Positions 1-6,802 are shown, counted from the first letter of the stretch. The stretch is DNA of 7,427 bases from Bacteroidota bacterium (GCA_018825925.1 JAHKAT010000065.1:1-7427); one strand, 5' to 3'. The notes: generated from the sequence alone by a model not told the origin. Numbers and translations are program-made.

Positions 1-1584
1 GAATCATTGCATTTCCGTTTGAACAACAAAAACATTGGCGAGTTGGCGAATTTAGATTTGAAAGATTTGAATCTATTTTTTGAAGAACTATCACTTCATT
101 TAACACCGCTGCAGAAAACAATTGGAACTGAAATTTTAAAGGAAATTAACCACCGATTGCAATTTGTTTTAGATGTTGGCTTAGAATATTTGACTCTACA
201 CAGATCAGCGAAAACGCTTTCTGGTGGAGAGGCGCAACGTATTCGTTTGGCCAATCAAATTGGGTCTGAATTAATGAATGTGATGTATATTTTGGACGAG
301 CCAAGTATCGGTTTGCATCAACGAGACAATTCACGTTTAATAAATTCGCTAAAAAAGTTAAGAGATGCTGGAAATTCTGTGATTGTGGTTGAACACGACC
401 GAGAAATGATGGAGTCAGCTGATTTTATTGTCGATATCGGTCCTGGAGCAGGAATTCATGGCGGAAGAATTGTGAATGCAGCAACTTTCGAAAAGTTAAC
501 TTCCACAGATTCAACAACAACGAAATATTTAAAAGGTGAGTCGTGTATCGAAATACCAAGTAAAAGGAGAAAAGGTAACGGTAAAAAACTATCGCTACTT
601 GGAGCTGAGGGACATAATCTGAAATCGGTTGATTTACACATACCCTTGGGCACTTTGACTTGTGTTACAGGTGTTTCGGGAAGCGGTAAGTCATCCTTAA
701 TTAATCAAACCCTTTATCCGCTTTTATTGGCAGAAATTTACAATGGGGTTCGAAAACCACTTCCGTATAAAAAAATTGTAGGAATGGAAAACTTGGACAA
801 AGTGATTGAGATAGATCAAAGTCCAATTGGCCGTACTCCGCGCTCAAATCCAGCTACTTATACCAAGGTTTTTGACGAAATTCGTTCACTTTTTGCAGGT
901 TTGCCAGAAGCACAAATTAGAGGTTATAAAGCGGGACGATTCTCTTTTAATGTCAAAGGAGGTAGATGTGAAACCTGCTCAGGAGGTGGGTTAAAAGTAG
1001 TTGAAATGAATTTTTTGCCTGATGTGTATGTTGAATGTGAAACATGTAATGGCAAGCGCTACAACACTGAGACCTTAGAAGTACGATTCAAAGGAAAATC
1101 GATATCCGATGTTCTTGAAATGAACATTGAAGATGCAGCCGAATTTTTTATTAAAATACCAAAAATTCATAGAGTCTTATCTACTTTAGTTTCGGTTGGT
1201 TTGGGTTATATCCAACTTGGGCAATCGTCCACAACTATTTCAGGAGGAGAAGCACAGCGGGTTAAATTATCTGCTGAGTTATCCAAACGATCGACAGGAA
1301 ATACAATCTACATTCTAGATGAGCCATCTACAGGCCTGCATTTTGAAGATATCCGAGTTTTATTGGATGTTTTACAGCGTTTGGTGAACGAAGGAAATAC
1401 GGTATTGGTGATAGAGCATAATCTGGATATTGTAAAGGTAGCCGATTATGTGATTGATGTTGGACCAGAGGGCGGTAAAGGAGGTGGGCAGATTATCGCT
1501 CAAGGAACACCTGAAACGTTAATCAAAAAATTTGAAAATATTTCATACACCGCTAAATACTTGAAGTTGGAGATGAAGCAATAG
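1..1584 (+). CDS. uvrA: UvrA, excinuclease ABC subunit A (C-terminal part, 5' end outside window)
   Basis: UvrA is the damage-recognition ATPase of nucleotide excision repair; it works as a dimer in the cytoplasm and loads UvrB on damaged DNA. The frame is open from base 1, so the TTG at 7 is not a start. 527 residues are visible. In window numbering: ABC signature of the first nucleotide-binding domain at L73-SGGE-77, its Walker B/DEPS at about 96-102 (D99, E100), Walker A of the second domain GVSGSGKS at 224-231, a zinc finger with C323, C326, C346 and C349 (CX2C-X19-CX2C), the second signature ISGGE at 413-417, and the second Walker B with D440 and E441. The zinc-finger spacing equals that recalled for E. 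coli UvrA (about 940 aa), which suggests some 415 N-terminal residues are missing. All motifs look intact. No clear terminator follows, so read-through into the lipoprotein gene is possible. Confidence 0.98.
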   Translation, partial: ESLHFRLNNKNIGELANLDLKDLNLFFEELSLHLTPLQKTIGTEILKEINHRLQFVLDVGLEYLTLHRSAKTLSGGEAQRIRLANQIGSELMNVMYILDEPSIGLHQRDNSRLINSLKKLRDAGNSVIVVEHDREMMESADFIVDIGPGAGIHGGRIVNAATFEKLTSTDSTTTKYLKGESCIEIPSKRRKGNGKKLSLLGAEGHNLKSVDLHIPLGTLTCVTGVSGSGKSSLINQTLYPLLLAEIYNGVRKPLPYKKIVGMENLDKVIEIDQSPIGRTPRSNPATYTKVFDEIRSLFAGLPEAQIRGYKAGRFSFNVKGGRCETCSGGGLKVVEMNFLPDVYVECETCNGKRYNTETLEVRFKGKSISDVLEMNIEDAAEFFIKIPKIHRVLSTLVSVGLGYIQLGQSSTTISGGEAQRVKLSAELSKRSTGNTIYILDEPSTGLHFEDIRVLLDVLQRLVNEGNTVLVIEHNLDIVKVADYVIDVGPEGGKGGGQIIAQGTPETLIKKFENISYTAKYLKLEMKQ

Positions 1585-1599
1585 ATTGTTGCAATTGAA

Positions 1600-1634
1600 T
1601 TTATTCTTTTCACCAATTAGTGCTAAATTTAGCA
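1600..1634 (+). promoter_or_regulatory. Candidate promoter overlapping a perfect 14-base palindrome
   Basis: The palindrome TGCTAAATTTAGCA (1621-1634) is perfect with no loop. It contains TAAATTTA (1624-1631), seven of eight matches to the Bacteroidota -7 element TAnnTTTG. TTTA lies 20 bases upstream at 1600-1603 as a weak -33 candidate. It sits 19 to 32 bases before the lipoprotein start, so an operator or a promoter for the lipoprotein/DUF5723 pair is plausible. Both elements miss the consensus G, so the promoter call is weak; the palindrome itself is certain. Confidence 0.4.
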
Positions 1635-1650
1635 ATCTAAAGTATCTAAA
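1635..1650 (+). repeat. Direct repeat ATCTAAA x2 in the leader of the lipoprotein gene
   Basis: ATCTAAA occurs at 1635-1641 and again at 1644-1650, with a 9-base period, directly before the ATG at 1653. It follows the palindrome at 1621-1634. It could be a short protein-binding site or simply an A-rich leader, which commonly replaces a Shine-Dalgarno sequence in Bacteroidota. A repeat this short can arise by chance. Confidence 0.4.
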
Positions 1651-1652
1651 CG

Positions 1653-3254
1653 ATGAAGCAACTTATACTTTTCCAGAAAGTACTTTTTATTCTTTCTATA
1701 TCACTTGGTATTACAGCATGTAAAAGGACGGATTTATCCAAAATTGCCGCTGGTGCACTATCCCCAACTTTAGCGATACCTATAGGAAAAGCAAGTTTTG
1801 GTGTTTACGATGTATTAGCAAAGAACGATAGCACCAGTTTAGTAGCCGTTGGAAGTCAAGGTGAATTAAAATTGGTTTACGATGTTCAAACGGATTTATT
1901 GTCCGCCAAGGACTTGATTATTATAAATGATCAATCCTATGAGTATAACCGATCTGCACTCGACTATGGTTTCCCTATATCACCTTCCTATTCTGGAACA
2001 AGCTCGGCCGCATTTAACGAAACGGTTTCCTTTGATAATTTAAATGGTTTTGAACTGACTTCTGTAGAATTCTTTAATGGCCTGGTGAATTTGGATGTCT
2101 CAACGACCTTGCAGCACAATGTGACCATACAAATCACTTTTCCGGATTTGAAAATAAACGGTGTAGCGGTTAGTAGAACATTGGTAATGGATAATCCACC
2201 GGCTCCGCAATCCGCTAATGCGAATGTTGATTTGACGAGTGCAATTTTGGATTTAACCCAAGGAGGACAGGGAAATAATGAATTAAGAATTCAAGGCTCA
2301 ATAACCGTACAAGGTGCCTCAAATCCGATTCTCGGAGTGGAAAGCATCAATATATCGGCTGGTTTTCAGGATCTTGAATTTGAACTTGTTCGCGGAAATG
2401 TAGGAACAATTGATCCAATATCACTTAAAGACAGTATAGAAATAGCAGTTTTCAAAAATTTCACTGGAGGAGAGGTTCAGTTTACTAATCCGTCAATTCA
2501 ATTTGAAGCGACCAACTCATTCGGAATTCCAATGGAAATTAATTTCAATGAGATAAAAACCGTTGCAACAAATACTGGAAATGAAGTTTCACTCATTGGT
2601 TTTCCAATCACCTTTCCAATTACAGCACCAGCAAGTCCTGGTGGCTCAAACCTAAGCACATTACTACTGAACAGCTCCAATACCCAAAATATAAGTACGA
2701 TCATTTCACCAACACCTAAGCACTTGGTTTTTGACATAGGAGGTGAATTGAATCCGAATAACACCACGCAAAATTTTATCACGAAAACGAGTAATCTATC
2801 CTTGAAAGTGGATTTGGAACTTCCATTAGAGGGTTATGCTAAAAACTTTAGAATAAAAGACACAATACCATTTGCTTTAGATGTGCCTGAAGAGGAAGCC
2901 ACACTGACGTTTAGAATCATAAGCGATAATGGTTTTCCCATCGAAATAGGAGCCGATTTTTTAGTTGCAGACGAGAACTACAATGTTATTGCAGATTTAA
3001 ACCCAGGTAACAACACTATTCTGAAAGGAGCCAAGGTCAATGCACAAGGAAGGGCAACTACGAAAGAAAAGAATATTACAGAAATAGTATTGGAAGGCGG
3101 ACAATCTTCCATTCTTCGGAAAGGAAAATATTTGATTATTTCTGTGTACGGAGAAACAACAAACGGTAGTCAAAATCAAGTGGTAAAGTTCTTTGATGAT
3201 TATGCTTTGGATTTGAAACTAGCGATGAAAATAGAAGGTAAGCTTAAACTTTAA
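1653..3254 (+). CDS. Putative envelope lipoprotein of unknown function, paired with a DUF5723 gene
   Basis: I do not recognise a named family. Residues 1-22 form a lipoprotein signal: K3 and K9, a hydrophobic stretch at 10-20, and a lipobox ITAC with the acylated cysteine at C23. The sequence after it (KRTD) is not a clear acidic surface-export signal, so the leaflet is undecided. The remaining 510 residues are rich in T, S, N, V and I in alternating patterns typical of beta-sandwich modules. The N-terminal stretch SPTLAIPIGKASFGVYDVL (37-55) resembles openings I recall from other Bacteroidota lipoproteins. Two segments look related: 279-301 (NSFGIPMEI core) and 417-438 (DNGFPIEI core), suggesting repeated Ig-like or LEA-like domains. 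No catalytic motif is visible. The ATG at 1653 gives a complete signal peptide, which supports this start. The stop lies 4 bases before the next ATG, so a joint transcript and function with the DUF5723 protein are inferred. Confidence 0.85.
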   Translation: MKQLILFQKVLFILSISLGITACKRTDLSKIAAGALSPTLAIPIGKASFGVYDVLAKNDSTSLVAVGSQGELKLVYDVQTDLLSAKDLIIINDQSYEYNRSALDYGFPISPSYSGTSSAAFNETVSFDNLNGFELTSVEFFNGLVNLDVSTTLQHNVTIQITFPDLKINGVAVSRTLVMDNPPAPQSANANVDLTSAILDLTQGGQGNNELRIQGSITVQGASNPILGVESINISAGFQDLEFELVRGNVGTIDPISLKDSIEIAVFKNFTGGEVQFTNPSIQFEATNSFGIPMEINFNEIKTVATNTGNEVSLIGFPITFPITAPASPGGSNLSTLLLNSSNTQNISTIISPTPKHLVFDIGGELNPNNTTQNFITKTSNLSLKVDLELPLEGYAKNFRIKDTIPFALDVPEEEATLTFRIISDNGFPIEIGADFLVADENYNVIADLNPGNNTILKGAKVNAQGRATTKEKNITEIVLEGGQSSILRKGKYLIISVYGETTNGSQNQVVKFFDDYALDLKLAMKIEGKLKL

Positions 3255-3258
3255 AATT

Positions 3259-4593
3259 ATGAAAACATATTTGATCTTCCTTTTCTCGGTGCTTTCTTTC
3301 ATGTCGTTTTCACAAAGAAATTATGCCTTGTTTAACATGCAAAGTTTACCGCAAAATCATTATTACAATCCTGCTATGGGAAGTCCATATAAGCTCTCGG
3401 TATCTCTTCCATTAGGCATGCAAAGTTTTGGCTTTTCAAATTCAAGTTTTAGCCTTAATGACATCCTTGTGAAACGGGCAGATGATTCATTAGTCATCGA
3501 TCCTAGTGCTGCTTATGGCAAATTGAAAAGTTTAAATTTTTTAGAATTCGGTGTTCAAAGTGAATTGTTTGGTTTAGGACTTAAAATAAAAGACCAATAT
3601 TTTTCTTTTTCGGCAATGGCAAGGGGTAATGCGACATTTATTTATCCGAAGGACTTTTATTTATTGTTACTTGAGGGAAATGGCAATTCGCTATTAGGTC
3701 GTCGTGCTGACATGGACGGTCTTGGCTTAAATCTAAACGCCTATATGGAGTATGCCTTTGGTTATAATCGTAAATTATCGGAGAAGCTAACTGCCGGTGC
3801 TCGAGTGAAATTTTTGTCGGGTGTAATGAACGTAGCCACTAGAAAAAGTCGTTTAGGATTGACGACCAATGAGGAAGATTATTCGCTAACCTTAGATGGT
3901 GAATTGGATGTGAGAACCTCTGGGATTATCCCACTTATGAATGATTCCATAGAAGGGCAAAACCCGGTTTCTCAGATCTATTCTTTTCAAAATAATGGAT
4001 TGGCTTTTGATTTAGGTGTGACTTATAAATTAAGTGAAAAATTAAGCTTGAATACATCGATAACTGATTTGGGTTATATAAATTGGAATGCAGATGTTTA
4101 TAATTATAAAAAAGATGCCTTGAGCTATACCTTTGATGGCGTTGATTTGAATGAAGCTATTCGAGATTCAAATTATGTTGAAAACCTAACCGATACCTTG
4201 GCTGAAATCTTTAAATTGGAAAAGGACAATGAGTCGTATCGACAGTCAATACCATTGAGGATTACTATTGGTGGTCAATATAAAATCATAGAAAAACTTA
4301 CCGTTTATTCTACACTATTCAACGATTTTCAATTGAACAAATACAGACCGACCATCGTTTTAGGCGGAGCTTTTTCGATTAGGGATTGGTTTAAAGTAGG
4401 AGCGAATTACATGGCGACAACGAATAGTTTTGGTAATGTTGGAGTTTCTTTGTTTTTAAGAGGATCTGGAATTCAATATTTTATTTCAACAGATAATGTT
4501 TTGGGAGCTTTAAATTTTGCTGCACATAAAAACTTCCATGTGAGTACAGGATTATCATTAACCTTTGGAAAACCTAAGAAAGAAGCGGAATAA
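3259..4593 (+). CDS. DUF5723-family predicted outer-membrane beta-barrel protein
   Basis: The protein (444 aa) starts with a Sec signal peptide (residues 1-18, hydrophobic LIFLFSVLSFMSF, probable cleavage before Q19). The mature N-terminus has the pattern LPQNHYYNPAMGSPYKLSVSLP (29-50, only in part conserved), which I recognise from DUF5723 proteins; it recalls the NPA motif of PorP/SprF-type proteins. The body alternates hydrophobic and polar residues in amphipathic strands. Three hairpin-like segments share a Y-K-(L/I)-x-E-K-L pattern: about 169-181, 256-267 and 341-352. A barrel in the outer membrane is therefore likely. The chain ends KPKKEAE and not with an aromatic residue, so the last strand is probably near FHVSTGLSLTF (426-436). 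Function of the family is unknown to me; a link to gliding or type IX secretion would be speculation. It follows the lipoprotein gene by 4 bases and ends just before the shared terminator. Confidence 0.82.
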   Translation: MKTYLIFLFSVLSFMSFSQRNYALFNMQSLPQNHYYNPAMGSPYKLSVSLPLGMQSFGFSNSSFSLNDILVKRADDSLVIDPSAAYGKLKSLNFLEFGVQSELFGLGLKIKDQYFSFSAMARGNATFIYPKDFYLLLLEGNGNSLLGRRADMDGLGLNLNAYMEYAFGYNRKLSEKLTAGARVKFLSGVMNVATRKSRLGLTTNEEDYSLTLDGELDVRTSGIIPLMNDSIEGQNPVSQIYSFQNNGLAFDLGVTYKLSEKLSLNTSITDLGYINWNADVYNYKKDALSYTFDGVDLNEAIRDSNYVENLTDTLAEIFKLEKDNESYRQSIPLRITIGGQYKIIEKLTVYSTLFNDFQLNKYRPTIVLGGAFSIRDWFKVGANYMATTNSFGNVGVSLFLRGSGIQYFISTDNVLGALNFAAHKNFHVSTGLSLTFGKPKKEAE

Positions 4594-4594
4594 A

Positions 4595-4622
4595 AAAAGC
4601 GATTCCTTTTGAAATCGCTTTT
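4595..4622. terminator. Bidirectional intrinsic terminator between convergent units
   Basis: A perfect 10-bp stem (AAAAGCGATT at 4595-4604, AATCGCTTTT at 4613-4622) encloses an 8-base loop. Read on the minus strand the stem runs into seven or more T (complement of 4592-4598), a textbook terminator. Read on the plus strand the T run is shorter (TTTTGGTTCTTT). It starts one base after the DUF5723 stop codon and so ends the lipoprotein/DUF5723 unit on one side. On the other it ends the small minus-strand unit and any fabF read-through. Confidence 0.9.
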
Positions 4623-4628
4623 GGTTCT

Positions 4629-4691
4629 TTAAATAGCCCTGTACAAAACAGATACCAATGCTATAATGCAAATTTCCAGTATATTCCTCAT
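4629..4691 (-). CDS. Candidate 20-residue hydrophobic microprotein
   Basis: An ATG at 4691 opens a 20-codon frame ending in TAA at 4629: MRNILEICIIALVSVLYRAI. The middle (residues 7-17, ICIIALVSVLY) is strongly hydrophobic, with R2 and R18 near the two ends and one E6 and one C8, so a membrane-inserted peptide is conceivable. It lies 23 bases downstream of a consensus-like promoter, and its stop is 6 bases before a strong terminator on the same strand, so the frame fills the predicted transcript almost exactly. There is no Shine-Dalgarno sequence, which is usual here. Size and hydrophobicity recall Ibs-type type I toxins (about 19 aa), but no antisense antitoxin promoter is evident. A frame of this length can occur by chance, so the transcript may instead be a non-coding RNA or a fabF 3'UTR. 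No homologue is recognised from memory. Confidence 0.4.
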   Translation of the reverse strand: MRNILEICIIALVSVLYRAI

Positions 4692-4714
4692 AGCGTGGTT
4701 GTTAATTATATTCC

Positions 4715-4746
4715 CAAATTTACGCAATTAGTAATACAAAGGCAAA
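4715..4746 (-). promoter_or_regulatory. Bacteroidota-type promoter (TTTG-N20-TAAATTTG) for the small unit
   Basis: On the minus strand, TTTG (complement of 4743-4746) is separated by exactly 20 bases from TAAATTTG (complement of 4715-4722). This matches the known Bacteroidota primary-sigma pattern TTTG, 19-21 bases, TAnnTTTG at every specified position. It lies just beyond the fabF stop codon (4756-4758), outside any other gene, and points toward the 20-codon frame and terminator. Transcription would begin near 4705-4710. The -33 element falls inside the 12-base palindrome CAAATATATTTG (4743-4754). Confidence 0.65.
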
Positions 4747-4755
4747 TATATTTGT

Positions 4756-5997
4756 CTACTGATACTTCTTCATCACCACGGAAGCAATATGGCCTCCAAA
4801 ACCGAAAGTGTTACTCATTGCATAGAGGATATCTCTTTTTTCGGCCTTGTCCATTGGAAATTTAAACATAGTAGCATATCCCTCTTCAATGTTTTTTGTA
4901 TTTATAGTAGGCGGAATATTGCCTTCGTACAATGCCATTACACAAGCAATTGCCTCAATTGCGCCAGCAGCACCAAGTAAATGGCCTGTCATTGATTTAG
5001 TGGCTGAAACCCTAAGTTCAGAATGTTTGCCAAAAACTCTTTCCGCAGCTTTCAATTCCGAATTGTCACCCAAAGGAGTAGAGGTGGCGTGCATATTAAT
5101 GTAATCTATTTGGTCGGCAGAAATCTCTGCTTCTCGCAGCGCTTCGTTCATACCCAAAACTGCTCCATCCCCTTCAGGGTGAGTGCCGGTGAGATGATAA
5201 GCATCTGCTGCCATTCCACCGCCTACGATTTCACCATATATATGGGCGCCTCTAGCCATAGCATGCTCATATGATTCTAAAATAAGAGCCGCAGCTCCTT
5301 CTCCCATTACAAACCCATCTCTATCAATATCAAAAGGACGAGATGCTGATTTTGGGTCGTCATTTTTAGTCGAAAGTGCTTTTGCTGAACTAAATCCGCC
5401 AATAGCAGATTCGGTGATTGCTGCTTCACTACCGCCTGTTATGATCATGTCGGCTTTGCCCCAGCGAATATAATTAAAGGCTTCTATAATAGCTGTGTTG
5501 GACGTTGCACAGGCAGAAACAGGGCAAAAATTAACACCACGTAAACCATATTTGATTGAAATGATTCCACTAGCAATGTCAACCAATATTCGAGGGATGA
5601 AAAAAGGCGTGAATCGAGGGGTACCATCTCCATCGCAATATTCTTTCATTTGGTCTTGAAATGATTGAATTCCACCATTTCCGGAACCCCAAATCACCCC
5701 AATTCTGTCTTTATTTAAAAGGTCGAAATTAATTTGTGCGTGTTGAACAGCCTCATCCACAGCCACTAAAGCATATTGTGAAAATGGATCATATTTTTTT
5801 ATTTCTTTGACGTCAAAATGGTCTTTGGCATCAAAACCTTTTAACTCACAAGCAAATTTGGTTTTGAATTTTTCGGTGTCAAACTTAGTGATCGGACCAG
5901 CGCCACTAACTCCATTTTTTAAACTTGTCCAAAAATCAGAAAGATTATTTCCAATTGGAGTCAATGCTCCCATACCCGTTACAACTACTCGCTTCAT
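4756..5997 (-). CDS. fabF: 3-oxoacyl-[acyl-carrier-protein] synthase II (FabF-type, KAS II)
   Basis: This condensing enzyme elongates acyl-ACP with malonyl-ACP in type II fatty-acid synthesis, in the cytoplasm as a homodimer. At 413 aa it has the normal FabF length. It opens MKRVVVTGMGALTPIG. The nucleophile is C163 in VSACATS, the catalytic histidines are H303 (MHATSTPLGD) and H339 (SMTGHLLGAAGA), and K334 and the gating F400 (NTFGFGGH) are present; positions match E. coli FabF within one residue. Two places deviate from forms I recall in Bacteroidota: A304 where glycine is usual, and GGHI at 401-404 where GGHN is usual. The start at 5997 gives the full conserved N-terminus. Neither acpP nor rnc, frequent fabF neighbours, flanks it; instead it follows the SUF genes after 83 bases. 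It may therefore be a second, specialised KAS or a relocated main FabF; the sequence alone does not decide. Confidence 0.93.
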   Translation of the reverse strand: MKRVVVTGMGALTPIGNNLSDFWTSLKNGVSGAGPITKFDTEKFKTKFACELKGFDAKDHFDVKEIKKYDPFSQYALVAVDEAVQHAQINFDLLNKDRIGVIWGSGNGGIQSFQDQMKEYCDGDGTPRFTPFFIPRILVDIASGIISIKYGLRGVNFCPVSACATSNTAIIEAFNYIRWGKADMIITGGSEAAITESAIGGFSSAKALSTKNDDPKSASRPFDIDRDGFVMGEGAAALILESYEHAMARGAHIYGEIVGGGMAADAYHLTGTHPEGDGAVLGMNEALREAEISADQIDYINMHATSTPLGDNSELKAAERVFGKHSELRVSATKSMTGHLLGAAGAIEAIACVMALYEGNIPPTINTKNIEEGYATMFKFPMDKAEKRDILYAMSNTFGFGGHIASVVMKKYQ

Positions 5998-6039
5998 GGT
6001 TTAAAGTTAAGATTTATCAATCCGGCTAAATGGCTATAG

Positions 6040-6056
6040 TTGATATTATATATCAA
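6040..6056. repeat. Inverted repeat TTGATAT-N3-ATATCAA between the DUF59 gene and fabF
   Basis: A perfect 7-bp inverted repeat with a 3-base centre lies in the 83-base gap upstream of fabF, 43 bases before its ATG. It is entirely A/T apart from one G/C pair per arm and lacks a following T run on the minus strand, so it is a poor terminator. An operator for a dimeric regulator or a weak hairpin at the SUF/fabF junction is possible. No consensus-quality promoter for fabF was found in the gap, so fabF may be read from the SUF transcript. Confidence 0.5.
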
Positions 6057-6080
6057 TATAGACTAGAAAAAAGACTTTAT

Positions 6081-6386
6081 TTATAAAAACCCGAGTTCCA
6101 ATTTAGCTTCTTCACTCATCATGTCTTTATCCCAAGGCGGGTCAAAAACAATGGTTACTTCCGACGAATAAACTCCATCAATTGCTGCTACTTTATCCTC
6201 AACCTCTCTGGGCATAGACTCGGCAACTGGACAATTTGGGGACGTAAGAGTCATTTCTATTTTGACATTTTTCTCGGCGTCTATTTTTACTTCGTAAATT
6301 AAACCTAACTCATAAATATCTACAGGTATTTCTGGATCATGAATGGTCTTAAGTACTGCTACTATTGTGTTTTCTAGTTCGTTCAT
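6081..6386 (-). CDS. DUF59/MIP18-family SUF-associated iron-sulfur assembly protein (SufT-like)
   Basis: This 101-residue protein belongs to the DUF59 (MIP18, FeS_assembly_P) family, whose members help mature or deliver Fe-S clusters, including SufT and PaaD-like proteins. The family core DPEIPVDIYELGLIYEV is at residues 17-33. The conserved cysteine is C52 in TLTSPNCPVAESMP, and the C-terminal block V-x-I-V-F-DPPW is at 78-85. The length is that of a single-domain member. Its ATG overlaps the sufE stop by 4 bases (ATGA), so translation is probably coupled and it is the last gene of the visible SUF group. The usual database name is SUF system Fe-S cluster assembly protein. I give no symbol because several names (sufT, yitW, paaD) are used for related but distinct members. 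Confidence 0.92.
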   Translation of the reverse strand: MNELENTIVAVLKTIHDPEIPVDIYELGLIYEVKIDAEKNVKIEMTLTSPNCPVAESMPREVEDKVAAIDGVYSSEVTIVFDPPWDKDMMSEEAKLELGFL

Positions 6387-6802
6387 TTTTGAGTTAATTC
6401 GGTTAAGGCAGCCATTTTTATTTTTTTAACCATGCTGGCCAAACCATTTGAGCGTGTTGGCGAAAGATGCTCGTGTAAGCCTATGTCATTGATGAAGTAT
6501 AGATCTGATTTAACTACTGTTTCAGCAGACTCATCGTTCAAAACGCGAATTAAAAGAGCGATTATTCCTTTCGTGATAATTGCATCTGAATCGGCAGAAA
6601 AAGACATTAAACCACTTTTCATTTCAGCTTGCAACCATACTCTTGATTGACAACCTTCTATCAGTCTATCGTCAGTTTTAAAGCGCTCCTCTATAATCGG
6701 AAGCTCCTTTCCCAATTCAATGATATATTCATATTTCTGCATCCAGTCTTCGAAAAGGCCAAATTCTGAAATGATATCTTTTTGTTTTTCTTCTATGCTC
6801 AT
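6383..6802 (-). CDS. sufE: SufE, sulfur acceptor for SufS
   Basis: SufE accepts persulfide sulfur from SufS and passes it to the SufBCD scaffold for Fe-S cluster assembly. The protein has 139 residues, against about 138 in E. coli. The persulfide-carrying cysteine is C51 in LIEGCQSRVWL (48-58), at the same position and in the same loop as in E. coli SufE. Other family landmarks are the N-terminal helix with F17-W20, the RLIEGC lead-in, TKGIIALLIRVLN (77-89) and the C-terminal GLHEHLSPTRSNGLASMVKKIK (113-134, charged helix). The stop-start overlaps are one base with sufS upstream (TAATG) and four bases with the DUF59 gene downstream, which indicates one operon with coupled translation and roughly matched amounts of SufS and SufE. 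Confidence 0.96.
   Translation of the reverse strand: MSIEEKQKDIISEFGLFEDWMQKYEYIIELGKELPIIEERFKTDDRLIEGCQSRVWLQAEMKSGLMSFSADSDAIITKGIIALLIRVLNDESAETVVKSDLYFINDIGLHEHLSPTRSNGLASMVKKIKMAALTELTQK

Noticed and set aside
7..9. TTG as the start of the UvrA reading frame
   Set aside because: The frame is open upstream to base 1, and the visible protein lacks the first Walker A and first zinc finger, so the true start is outside the window.
1585..1595. ATTG-TTG-CAAT as a terminator for uvrA
   Set aside because: The stem has only four pairs with a three-base loop and no adjacent T run, too weak to call.
2498..2782. 94-codon minus-strand open frame inside the lipoprotein gene
   Set aside because: It lies wholly antisense to a well-supported gene, its product resembles no protein family I recognise, and no promoter precedes it.
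4747..4754. Plus-strand TATATTTG as a -7 element for an antisense RNA to fabF
   Set aside because: It matches TAnnTTTG only because the site is a palindrome; no TTTG lies 19-21 bases upstream on that strand.
4789..5274. Overlapping plus-strand open frames of 63 to 85 codons inside fabF
   Set aside because: They are antisense to the conserved catalytic part of fabF and have no recognisable domain or promoter.
6005..6012. Minus-strand TAACTTTA as the -7 element of a fabF promoter
   Set aside because: It misses the final G, has no well-spaced -33 TTTG and would place the transcript start at the ATG itself.
6432..6650. 72-codon plus-strand open frame inside sufE
   Set aside because: It is antisense to the conserved SufE coding sequence, including the active cysteine region, and shows no independent signal.
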